Origin: Opitutales bacterium
GTDB lineage: Bacteria > Verrucomicrobiota > Verrucomicrobiia > Opitutales > UBA2987
Assembly: GCA_021772555.1 (NCBI GenBank)
Contig: JAJFLT010000106.1
Location: 1-7,066, forward strand
Direction: 5' to 3'
DNA length: 7,066 bases
A program made the position numbers and the translations under genes. Positions 1-5,766 of this stretch are shown piece by piece. How positions within the stretch are numbered: the first letter of the stretch is position 1; each line of letters starts with the position of its first letter. The notes below the pieces were generated by a model, which saw only the letters and a program-made list of their open reading frames with translations, did no database searches and was not told the origin of the DNA.

Positions 1-2
1 AA

Positions 3-152
3 CGCAAACAAGCGCTCCTGCTTGGAGTGGCCTACAACCTCTATCGCCTTTGGCGTCCCTTTATTCATCGCCCCAACTTCTATTTTCCTTTTCTCTATAG
101 TTTTTCCTATGAGCTTTTCAACAAAGCCAACCTATCTCAAAATCGCAGATGA
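3..152 (+). CDS. C-terminal end of an unidentified protein (5' end outside window)
   Basis: The reading frame is open from the left edge and ends at TGA 150-152, giving about 49 residues. The segment is rich in aromatic and hydrophobic residues (GVAYNLYRLWRPF, then FYFPFLYSFSYELF), which could be an amphipathic or membrane-associated tail. No family can be recognised from it; a glycosyltransferase tail is possible given the glycan genes nearby, but that is a guess. The last seven residues, NLSQNRR, and the stop codon lie inside the palindromic repeat that begins at 129. The same seven residues and stop end the oxidoreductase at 6941. This shared tail is the main reason for choosing this frame, because a second frame is also open here (to TGA 154-156). 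The native C-terminus was probably replaced or extended when the repeat arrived. Confidence 0.55.
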   Translation, partial: RKQALLLGVAYNLYRLWRPFIHRPNFYFPFLYSFSYELFNKANLSQNRR

Positions 153-158
153 CTGATG

Positions 159-260
159 TTTGTAGCGCCACGGTAGCAGATGCCAGGCGGCTTCGCGCCC
201 AGATGGGCTGGAGCCCCTCGAGCGCGAACCAACGCCGCAAGTGCTACCGTGCCGCACAAA
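159..260. repeat. Left arm hairpin of palindromic element copy 1
   Basis: The outer stem pairs 159-178 (TTTGTAGCGCCACGGTAGCA) with 242-260 (TGCTACCGTGCCGCACAAA), with small mismatches in the GCG/CGC region. An inner stem pairs TTCGCGC (192-198) with GCGCGAA (222-228). The tip pairs GGGCT (205-209) with AGCCC (212-216). In copy 2 the pair A175-T245 is replaced by G6964-C7035, a compensatory change. This indicates that pairing, in DNA or RNA, is conserved. Confidence 0.8.
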
Positions 261-275
261 TCCTTCGGACAGAGG

Positions 276-362
276 CCATTATGAATTTGAGCAGCGTTCC
301 GTCGGGACCGCAGGGCTACCAGCCCGGCACGTCCCGACGCGCCTTGCTCAAACACATAATGG
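276..362. repeat. Right arm hairpin of palindromic element copy 1
   Basis: Three perfect stem blocks can be read: CCATTATG (276-283) with CATAATGG (355-362), TTTGAGCA (286-293) with TGCTCAAA (345-352), and GTCGGGAC (301-308) with GTCCCGAC (331-338). The tip pairs GGGCT (313-317) with AGCCC (321-325) around an ACC loop. The tip uses the same GGGCT/AGCCC pair as the left arm, so the two arms may share an origin or a recognition site. Confidence 0.8.
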
Positions 363-402
363 CTCTCTGCATCGTCATCTTCGAATTTGAGATAGGTTCT
401 AA

Positions 403-407
403 TAAGG
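403..407 (+). promoter_or_regulatory. Ribosome binding site fixing the namZ start at GTG 416
   Basis: TAAGG ends eight bases before GTG 416 and lies just outside the palindromic element (which ends at 398). It supports GTG 416 over the in-frame ATG at 149, which lies inside the repeat and would add 89 residues without protein character. Confidence 0.55.
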
Positions 408-415
408 CCGGTCCA

Positions 416-1690
416 GTGAACAAGCTGTGGCCCTTTCTCGTTTTCACCGTTTTTTTCACTTTTTTCTCCTGTCCGTCGGCAACCGCGCAAAGGTCTCAGG
501 CAGGCCAAAAGATATTCCTCGGCATCGATGTATTAAAACAGGATAATTTCCGGCCCTTGCGAGGCAAACGGGTTGGATTGCTGACCCATCCGGCCGGTGT
601 GGACCGCAACGGCGTCAGCACCATCGAGATTCTTCGCCGCAGCGCTAAGGTAAACCTGGTCGCTCTCTTCGGTCCGGAACACGGCCTTTACGGGGATGAA
701 AAAGCCAACCAACCGGTTGAGGATCGTATTGATCGACGAACCGGTCTGCCGGTCTATTCACTTTATGGAAAGTTTCGTTGGCCGACCGACAAAATGCTCA
801 AGGGTCTCGATGTCATGGTGATCGACCTGCAAGACCTCGGAGTCCGCTCCTACACTTACATCAGCGCCATGCGGTATACCATGGAGGCTTGTTTCAAGAA
901 CAAGGTGGAAGTGGTCATTCTCGACCGGCCCAATCCCCTGGGGGGACGCAAAGTCGATGGGCCTTTGATGGAGGCCGGTTGGAAAAGCTATGTCGGGGCC
1001 TACCGCATTCCCTACGTTTACGGCCTCACCATAGGGGAACTGGCCCTCATGGCCAAAGGCGTGCCCGGCTGGCTCGAAGTCAGCAAACCCGCTCTCGATA
1101 AAGGAAAGTTGACGGTTGTGCCAATGAAAGGCTGGAACCGTGATAAGTTGTGGACCGACACCGGGCTGCGATGGATTCCCACATCTCCCGCCATCCCCGA
1201 TCTCTCAGCCGCTCTCGGATATTCGATGACTGGTTTGGGAGCGCAGATCGGGGGATTCCAACATGGCTACGGCAGTCAATTTCCCTTTCGGCTCCTTACC
1301 TTTCCGGGGAAAGACCCGCGGGAAATCGCAGATGCTCTAAAGGCGAGGCAAATCTCCGGGATCGATTACATGATTGTCGACCGGCGAACTTCTCGCGGAC
1401 GGCAGGGAAAAGGAGTTTACCTGGTGGTAAAAGATTACAGCCGGCTTCGACCTACGGAAATCAGTTTCCACATGATGCAATTGGCCTGCCAATGGAGCGC
1501 GGAAAATCCATTTGCCGCTTCTGCTCAATCGCAGGCCCGGCTTTTCAATATACATGTCGGTTCGACCGAATGGTGGGATGCCCTTGGACGAGAGGGCGCG
1601 CGTGTGGACGTGGCTGGATTTCTCCGCAAATGGCAAACCCAATCCAGGGTTTTTCAGGCCATGAGCCGAAAATACTGGCTTTACCCGTAG
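416..1690 (+). CDS. namZ: Exported NamZ-like exo-beta-N-acetylmuramidase (DUF1343 family)
   Basis: This is a DUF1343-family protein of 424 residues, close to the family's usual length of about 400. Characterised members (NamZ, GH171) remove N-acetylmuramic acid from the non-reducing end of peptidoglycan fragments, so a role in cell-wall turnover or MurNAc scavenging is likely. Residues 1-24 form a signal peptide (NK, then a hydrophobic run, then ATA before QR), so it should act outside the cytoplasm. Typical motifs are KRVGLLTHPAGVDRNG (51-66), FGPEHGLYG (85-93, with the family's conserved Glu88), DLQDLGVRSYTY (137-148) and LDRPNPLGG (169-177). The C-terminal domain ends in the usual RKYWLYP. 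One departure is at about 277-291, where typical members read roughly EGTNVSVGRGT..PF but this protein has QIGGFQHGYGSQFPF, suggesting a divergent subfamily. GTG 416 is chosen because it has a ribosome site and a clean signal peptide; the frame is open further upstream only because it runs through the repeat. Confidence 0.87.
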   Translation: MNKLWPFLVFTVFFTFFSCPSATAQRSQAGQKIFLGIDVLKQDNFRPLRGKRVGLLTHPAGVDRNGVSTIEILRRSAKVNLVALFGPEHGLYGDEKANQPVEDRIDRRTGLPVYSLYGKFRWPTDKMLKGLDVMVIDLQDLGVRSYTYISAMRYTMEACFKNKVEVVILDRPNPLGGRKVDGPLMEAGWKSYVGAYRIPYVYGLTIGELALMAKGVPGWLEVSKPALDKGKLTVVPMKGWNRDKLWTDTGLRWIPTSPAIPDLSAALGYSMTGLGAQIGGFQHGYGSQFPFRLLTFPGKDPREIADALKARQISGIDYMIVDRRTSRGRQGKGVYLVVKDYSRLRPTEISFHMMQLACQWSAENPFAASAQSQARLFNIHVGSTEWWDALGREGARVDVAGFLRKWQTQSRVFQAMSRKYWLYP

Positions 1691-1736
1691 GTTTTTTCAA
1701 TTTCCAAAGATACATTTCCATGTCCGATCAAGCCCC

Positions 1737-2246
1737 ATGAAATCAATCAAGATGAGATATCAAGCCCTTGTCCAAACGACCCTGTGCATTATCATGCTTC
1801 TTTCGTTTTCATTGCCCACATTCGGTGCTGGAACCTCGTCGCCACCGCTTGTTTCCCAAGACACTTCCGCCCAACAGCGAAGAAATGAACGGGCCATTAA
1901 ACTTTTTGAAGACGGCAACAAATTATTAAAATCCGAAAGATATGATCAGGCGACACGCAAATTTGTATCGGCCGTCAGAGCGTGGCCTGAATTCGCCGAA
2001 GCCCACAGTAATCTGGGTTACAGTTACCGAAAACAGAAGAAATACGATAAGGCGATTGCTTCCTACCTCAAGGCCATCGAACTAGATCCCGAATTGGCGG
2101 AGGCGCGCGAATACCTGGCCGAAGCCTATGGTGAACTGGCCGCGGATTATCGCCGCAAAGCCCATGAAGAATTAAAGGTGCTCAAAGAACTCGACCCCGA
2201 GGAAGCCCGAGAGGTGGAAAAGTTCCTGCAAAACCTCGATCTCTAA
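1737..2246 (+). CDS. Exported tetratricopeptide-repeat protein
   Basis: The product has 169 residues. An N-terminal signal peptide is visible (KMRYQ, then a hydrophobic stretch TLCIIMLLSFSLPTFGAG), so it is probably exported to the periplasm. Residues about 51-120 contain two clear TPR units: ERAIKLFEDGNKLLKSERYD..A..KF..AVRAWPEFAE and AHSNLGYSYRKQKKYDKAI.SYLKAIELDPELAE. A degenerate third helix pair follows up to LKELDPEEA. TPRs are protein-binding scaffolds, and no catalytic domain is present. The gene follows namZ after 46 bases on the same strand and may be co-transcribed with it. The start could instead be ATG 1752, which keeps the signal peptide. The ribosome site is weak for either. 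The stop TAA overlaps the end of the convergent DNA glycosylase gene. Confidence 0.82.
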   Translation: MKSIKMRYQALVQTTLCIIMLLSFSLPTFGAGTSSPPLVSQDTSAQQRRNERAIKLFEDGNKLLKSERYDQATRKFVSAVRAWPEFAEAHSNLGYSYRKQKKYDKAIASYLKAIELDPELAEAREYLAEAYGELAADYRRKAHEELKVLKELDPEEAREVEKFLQNLDL

Positions 2247-3055
2247 TCAGATTCTTTTGGCCAGCGTTGCCAGGCGGGGCTCCAGCAGGTGGTTCGACCT
2301 CCGATGGTTTCCCTGACCAAAGGCTTTTTCGTCTTAGGGCAAATGCCATTGTCCCGCCAGCGGTGGAGAAAGAGCCAATTTTCGGGCGGTTCCCCCCAAT
2401 CCGGTGCGATTATCCGCATGGCATCCGCGCAGACCCCCTTGATGTTCTGGAAAAGATGCGTTAGCTTGATCCCCGCGATTTTCCCGGCCGGACAGGCGGG
2501 GCGGATGCGCGCCCTCCAGAGAATCTCGTCGGCCAACCAATTACCGATGCCCGGAAAGCGTTCCTGCATAAGAAGGACCGCCTTGATGGGCGATTTTTTA
2601 CGACGTGTGAGAAACTCCCTCAATAAATCCCGCGTAAAATCTCTTGATAAAATTGATGGTGGCAGACCGCTCCACCAGGCCGGTGGATCGCTCCCGCGAT
2701 GGAAGCGGATGGCCCCGAACTGCCGGGGGTCCTTGTAAATCAAGCTACGCTTTTTTTGAAAGAGTATCAGGTGTTCGTGTTTACCCGAAGTGTCGTCGGG
2801 GCCGCCCACCGAAAGTTCCCCCGTCATTCCCAGGTGAACCCCCATCCAGAGGTTTCCCGAAAATTGAAACAACATCCGTTTTCCATGAGCCTCTGAGCAC
2901 CTTAGTTTGGAGTTTGGCAAATAGCGTTCGAGCACACCCGTGTCGCAATCGCGAAAATTCCGCGATCCCGGATTAATTTGCAAACCCAGGATCTTTTCTC
3001 CCCAACCGACATCCCACTGTCGACGGTAATACTCTACTTCGGCCAATTCCGGCAT
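2243..3055 (-). CDS. Fpg/Nei-family DNA glycosylase/AP lyase with degenerate zinc finger
   Basis: The 270-residue product has the length and order of formamidopyrimidine-DNA glycosylases, which excise oxidised bases and cut the abasic site. Visible catalytic features are the N-terminal PE (P2, E3, in MPELAEVE), the beta-hairpin lysine K59 (AHGKRMLF), HLGMTGEL (74-81), YKDPRQFG (107-114) and the helix-two-turn-helix GIGNWLADEILWRARIRP (169-186) with N172. The C-terminal finger, normally CxxC-x16-CxxC, reads GICPKTKKPL ... GGRTTCWSPAWQ. C239 remains, but by my hand alignment the other three ligands are replaced by T242, S259 and W262. The DNA-contacting GGRTT with R254 is kept. This resembles plant-type Fpg and other zincless members, so it is probably active without zinc; 8-oxoguanine as substrate is inferred. 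It is the only minus-strand gene here and overlaps the TPR gene's stop by four bases. The ATG at 3055 is the natural start because P2 must follow Met. Confidence 0.9.
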   Translation of the reverse strand: MPELAEVEYYRRQWDVGWGEKILGLQINPGSRNFRDCDTGVLERYLPNSKLRCSEAHGKRMLFQFSGNLWMGVHLGMTGELSVGGPDDTSGKHEHLILFQKKRSLIYKDPRQFGAIRFHRGSDPPAWWSGLPPSILSRDFTRDLLREFLTRRKKSPIKAVLLMQERFPGIGNWLADEILWRARIRPACPAGKIAGIKLTHLFQNIKGVCADAMRIIAPDWGEPPENWLFLHRWRDNGICPKTKKPLVRETIGGRTTCWSPAWQRWPKESD

Positions 3056-3192
3056 CTTTAGTGTTTTCGATCAGATTTGAATCTTTTGTCAGCTGTCTAA
3101 TCAAAAAAATTTCCAGCCAAAATTTCATTCTCGTTTGCAATCTTATTCCTAATTATTACACATTAATAATTTAGCCGAAATTTTTTTTCACA
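3056..3192. promoter_or_regulatory. AT-rich divergent intergenic region
   Basis: This spacer separates the minus-strand glycosylase from the plus-strand cupin gene and should hold both promoters. It is much richer in A and T than the flanking genes, with A-tracts and T-tracts (for example the eight Ts before the cupin start). Possible -35-like hexamers are TTGCAA (3135-3140) and TTGAAT (3077-3082), but neither has a convincing -10 at 16-18 bases. I do not call an exact promoter. Confidence 0.35.
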
Positions 3193-3711
3193 GTGGAACC
3201 TGTAAAAGATAACCAGACAGTGACTCCTGAAGGGGAGTCGGTCAAACCGAGAATCGACGGGTTGGTTTCTCATCCCCTACGTCCCATTGAAGACGCGAGA
3301 GGGGAAGTCATCGAGGTATTTCGGCCCTCCTGGGGATTGAGCCCCGATCCCTTGGTCTTTATTAATCAGGTATCAATACGGCCGGGAAAAGTCAAAGGAT
3401 GGAACTTGCACAGGAAACAGGAAGATCGAATTTACGTTTGCCGGGGGACCATGCAATGGGCTTTTTACGACCATCGGCCCGACTCCCCAACTTTTGAGCT
3501 TCTCAATGTTTTCATTATCAGCGAGCGCAACCGAGCCCTCCTTATTATTCCGCGAGGCGTCTTTCACGCCGCCAAGAATGTCGGGCAGAACGAAGCCATC
3601 TTTATCAACATGCCCACCCGGGCTTACGACCATGCCGATCCAGACGTAAGGCGTCTGCCAATCCCTAACGATTTGATTCCTTTCACCTTCGACCAGACAC
3701 AAGATTGGTAA
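3193..3711 (+). CDS. RmlC-like cupin, dTDP-sugar epimerase family, probably atypical
   Basis: The 172-residue product has the single-domain cupin pattern of dTDP-4-dehydrorhamnose 3,5-epimerase relatives. HPLRPIEDARGEVIEVFRP (27-45) corresponds to the start of the family. GWNLHRKQEDRIYVCRG (69-85) carries H73, the position of the catalytic His base. IIPRGVFHAAKN (118-129) is the second cupin motif, and PTRAYDHADPDVRRLP (141-156) is the C-terminal signature. In true RmlC a catalytic Tyr sits in an F-x-Y stretch; here the aligned segment is IFINMPT (136-142), with Asn139 in place of the Tyr. The enzyme may therefore do 3-epimerisation only, ketoisomerisation, or a binding role. It starts at GTG; an in-frame TAG at 3172 rules out a longer form, and the ribosome site is poor. 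The glycosyltransferase follows five bases after the stop, suggesting one surface-glycan unit. Cytoplasmic. Confidence 0.82.
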   Translation: MEPVKDNQTVTPEGESVKPRIDGLVSHPLRPIEDARGEVIEVFRPSWGLSPDPLVFINQVSIRPGKVKGWNLHRKQEDRIYVCRGTMQWAFYDHRPDSPTFELLNVFIISERNRALLIIPRGVFHAAKNVGQNEAIFINMPTRAYDHADPDVRRLPIPNDLIPFTFDQTQDW

Positions 3712-3716
3712 CGGCT

Positions 3717-4640
3717 ATGGCCTTGGCAGAAGCTCGCGATCAACCCTTGGTCACGGTTGTCACCTCTACCTTCGACAGCAGTGTTGTCTTGAAATGTGCA
3801 CGGCGGACTCTCCAAAATCAGGATTTTGACAATTTTGAAGCCTGGATTGTGGGTGATGCCTGTTCCGATGATAGTGAAGAAGTTGTCAAATCTTTCGAAG
3901 ATGAACGCTTTTTCTGGACCAACCTGCCCGAAAACTCCGGGAGTCAATCCATCCCCAACAACGAGGGCATCCGGCGGGCCCGTGGCCGCTACATCGCTTA
4001 CCTCGGGCACGATGATCTTTGGATGCCCTGGCACCTCTCCGGACTTGTCGCCCACCTGGAAAAGACCGGCGCCGACATGGTTCACTCCCTGGCTGCGTTG
4101 ATCGGGCGGAATGGAGCCCGATCCGCCTATGGTCCACCTCCCGATGGGAAAACTTACCGTCACAACCATATAGCTGTTTCCAGCACGATGCATCGTCGTG
4201 ATTCGGTGGATCGTTCCGGTTATTGGAGAGAGGCCTCCGAAATCAGCCTGCAAGTTGATGATGACTTCGTGCGTCGAGGAGTGAAGGCGGGCAATCGCAT
4301 AGAATACTGCCCGCAACTCAGCGTGATCAAATTTCCATCTGCGGAGTGGAAGTTGTACTCAAGAAATTCCGATTACCCTCAGGTTCCCTATCTGGAGGAA
4401 TTGCTTCATCATACCGATTGTTTGCATAAACGCATGCTGACCGAGATGGCTACCGAAGTGGCCAAACATAAATTTGCCGACATTACATTCAAACAGGCCT
4501 TTAAAAGCAGATTTAGTGGCCTGGCCAGATGTATTATCAGGGCTTACGGACGCGAACGCTGGCCACTGGGTCCTATTTTGGTCATCCTATTCCAGAGAAT
4601 TCGCCAAAAAGTGCGCAAGGCGCGCGGTTTGAAAAACTAG
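3717..4640 (+). CDS. Family 2 glycosyltransferase
   Basis: The 307-residue product is a GT-A fold glycosyltransferase that would move a sugar from a nucleotide donor to a glycan or lipid acceptor. PLVTVVTSTFDSS (10-22) is the first strand of the nucleotide-binding fold. EAWIVGDACSDDSEEVV (41-57) holds the donor-binding acidic residues. NNEGIRRARGRYIAYLGHDDLW (81-102) ends in HDD, the metal-binding DxD equivalent. A late DDDFVRRG (181-188) may carry the catalytic acidic residue. No multi-pass membrane region is visible; a basic, hydrophobic C-terminus (PLGPILVILFQRIRQKVRKAR) could attach it to the inner membrane. ATG 3717 lies just after the cupin stop. A TTG at 3705, overlapping the cupin gene by seven bases, is an alternative start adding four residues. 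Donor and acceptor cannot be read from the sequence. The cupin neighbour suggests a cell-surface polysaccharide role. Confidence 0.88.
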   Translation: MALAEARDQPLVTVVTSTFDSSVVLKCARRTLQNQDFDNFEAWIVGDACSDDSEEVVKSFEDERFFWTNLPENSGSQSIPNNEGIRRARGRYIAYLGHDDLWMPWHLSGLVAHLEKTGADMVHSLAALIGRNGARSAYGPPPDGKTYRHNHIAVSSTMHRRDSVDRSGYWREASEISLQVDDDFVRRGVKAGNRIEYCPQLSVIKFPSAEWKLYSRNSDYPQVPYLEELLHHTDCLHKRMLTEMATEVAKHKFADITFKQAFKSRFSGLARCIIRAYGRERWPLGPILVILFQRIRQKVRKARGLKN

Positions 4641-4716
4641 CGGTTTGATTTCATCATATCCTCCCAGTGTTGAATTCAGTTGTTTAGATTTGCTACTCGT
4701 CCGTTTTAGTAAAAAA

Positions 4717-4745
4717 TTGTTTTTGCATTTAGAATTGGATATAAA
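4717..4745 (+). promoter_or_regulatory. Candidate sigma-70-like promoter for the isomerase/oxidoreductase operon
   Basis: TTGTTT (4717-4722) and TATAAA (4740-4745) are separated by 17 bases, in the only long spacer upstream of the isomerase gene (4641-4764, clearly AT-rich). The -10 matches the consensus at five of six positions and the -35 at three. Transcription would start near 4752, leaving a leader of only about 12 bases. No Shine-Dalgarno sequence is seen before ATG 4765. Confidence 0.4.
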
Positions 4746-4764
4746 CCTGTCACATTGATTAATT

Positions 4765-5766
4765 ATGGCTAGACCGATCACTTTGTTCACTGGGCAATGG
4801 GCCGATTTGGCCCTTTCTGAAGTTGCCAAAATAGCCGGAAATATTGGTTACGACGGGCTCGAACTGGCTTGCTGGGGCGACCATCTGGAGGTTGACCGGG
4901 CCGCCGTCGATAAGAATTATTGCCAGGGCAGGCACGAGTTGCTGGGTCGCTACGATTTGCGCTGTCATGCTATTTCCCATCACTTGGGCGGGCAGTTGGT
5001 ATGTGATCCCAATGAGGATGAACGCAGCGATGCCTTTGCTCCTCCCGATTGTGCGGGCGATGCCGGCAAGAAACGGGCCTGGGCGGTCGAAACGATGAAA
5101 AATACCGCTCGCGCCGCCCGCAATATGGGAGTCGGCGTGGTCAATGGTTTCATCGGTTCCCCCATTTGGCATTTGCTCTATTCCTTTCCTCCCGTGTCGG
5201 AAGAGAGAATCGAACATGGGTTCCAGTATTTTGCCGAGATGTGGAATCCCATTTTTGATGTTTTTGACGAATGCGGAGTGCGGTTCGCCCTGGAGGTACA
5301 TCCGACGGAACTTGCTTTCGACATCTACACAGCACAACGCGCCCTCGAAGCGGTCGGCCATCGGGAGGCCTTCGGCTTTAATTTCGACCCCAGTCATTTA
5401 CTCTGGCAATTCGTCGATCCGGTCGAGTTTATTAATGCTTTTCCCGACCGTATTTACCATGTCCATATGAAGGATGCCATCCGCACGCTGGACGGCAAAA
5501 GTGGCATTCTCGCATCCCACTTGCCTTTCGGAGACCATCGCCGGGGTTGGGATTTCCGGTCCCTGGGGCGGGGCGAGGTTGACTTCGAGGCCATCATCCG
5601 GGCGTTGAACCGGATTGGCTATGAAGGGCCGCTCTCGGTTGAATGGGAAGACAGTGGAATGGACCGAATTCACGGCGCAGAGGAATCCTGCGATTATCTG
5701 CGAGGGCTCGATTTTAAACAAAGCGAAAGGGCTTTCGACGCCTCTTTCGATCGGGAAAATCAATGA
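4765..5766 (+). CDS. Sugar phosphate isomerase/epimerase-like TIM-barrel protein
   Basis: The 333-residue product is an AP-endonuclease-2/xylose-isomerase-type TIM barrel. Such enzymes isomerise, epimerise or dehydrate sugars and inositol derivatives using a divalent metal. Strand motifs run in order: GYDGLEL (28-34), LRCHAISHHLGG (65-76), RFALEVHPTE (173-182), FGFNFDPSHLLW (203-214), YHVHMKD (231-237) and PLSVEWEDS (289-297). The likely metal ligands by family pattern are E177, D208, H234 and E293, all present, so it should be catalytically competent. No signal peptide is visible, so it is cytoplasmic. It overlaps the next gene by ATGA (5763-5766), which indicates translational coupling and a shared pathway. 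Such pairs occur in inositol and in 3-keto-glycoside or sugar-acid breakdown; the actual substrate cannot be read here. The start has no clear ribosome site, but upstream spacing and the N-terminal strand (PITLFTG) support ATG 4765. Confidence 0.9.
   Translation: MARPITLFTGQWADLALSEVAKIAGNIGYDGLELACWGDHLEVDRAAVDKNYCQGRHELLGRYDLRCHAISHHLGGQLVCDPNEDERSDAFAPPDCAGDAGKKRAWAVETMKNTARAARNMGVGVVNGFIGSPIWHLLYSFPPVSEERIEHGFQYFAEMWNPIFDVFDECGVRFALEVHPTELAFDIYTAQRALEAVGHREAFGFNFDPSHLLWQFVDPVEFINAFPDRIYHVHMKDAIRTLDGKSGILASHLPFGDHRRGWDFRSLGRGEVDFEAIIRALNRIGYEGPLSVEWEDSGMDRIHGAEESCDYLRGLDFKQSERAFDASFDRENQ

Larger units (their letters stand above)
129..398. repeat. Complete palindromic MITE-like element, copy 1, with terminal inverted repeats
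   Basis: The ends are inverted repeats. 129-153 matches the reverse complement of 374-398 at 23 of 25 positions, starting AACCTATCTCAAA on each strand. Between the ends lie two long imperfect hairpins (159-260 and 276-362), so the whole unit can fold into a terminal stem with two arms. A second copy begins at 6918 and is about 90% similar over its visible half. No transposase is encoded, and no clear target-site duplication is visible next to the ends (CC on the left, CT on the right). This fits a non-autonomous, structure-forming repeat such as a MITE or a REP/BIME-type element. The family name is unknown to me. The left end supplies the stop codon of the upstream gene, and the right end lies 17 bases before the namZ start codon. 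It carries no T-tract, so it does not look like a standard intrinsic terminator. Confidence 0.88.

Noticed and set aside
1..156. Alternative frame of the left-edge gene ending TYLKIADD at TGA 154-156
   Set aside because: It is also open, but the other frame gives the NLSQNRR tail seen again at 6941 and a more protein-like composition. The choice remains uncertain with so little sequence.
129..260. CRISPR array or tRNA-like gene
   Set aside because: Only one unit is present at each site, without regular repeat-spacer structure, and no tRNA cloverleaf or anticodon arm can be drawn.
276..362. Intrinsic transcription terminator
   Set aside because: The hairpin is long and stable, but no run of Ts follows either side of it. 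It fits the arm of the repeat better.
149..415. An 89-residue N-terminal extension of NamZ starting at ATG 149
   Set aside because: It lies almost wholly in the palindromic repeat. The equivalent frame in copy 2 starts similarly (M-x-DVCSATVADARRL) but is then shifted by a one-base indel, so it is not conserved coding sequence. GTG 416 has a ribosome site and a signal peptide.
137..508. Minus-strand 123-residue open frame across the repeat
   Set aside because: It is produced by the palindromic sequence and the opposite strand of the namZ start; it has no domain and no ribosome site.
3624..4316. Minus-strand 230-residue open frame opposite the glycosyltransferase
   Set aside because: It is the complement of a clear GT2 gene, shows no recognisable motifs, and overlaps the cupin gene end as well.
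4641..4764. A small RNA or terminator after the glycosyltransferase gene
   Set aside because: The spacer is AT-rich but shows no stable inverted repeat followed by Ts; only the candidate promoter could be supported.
4759..5397. Minus-strand 212-residue open frame opposite the isomerase
   Set aside because: It mirrors a conserved TIM-barrel gene with all metal ligands; no independent motif supports it.
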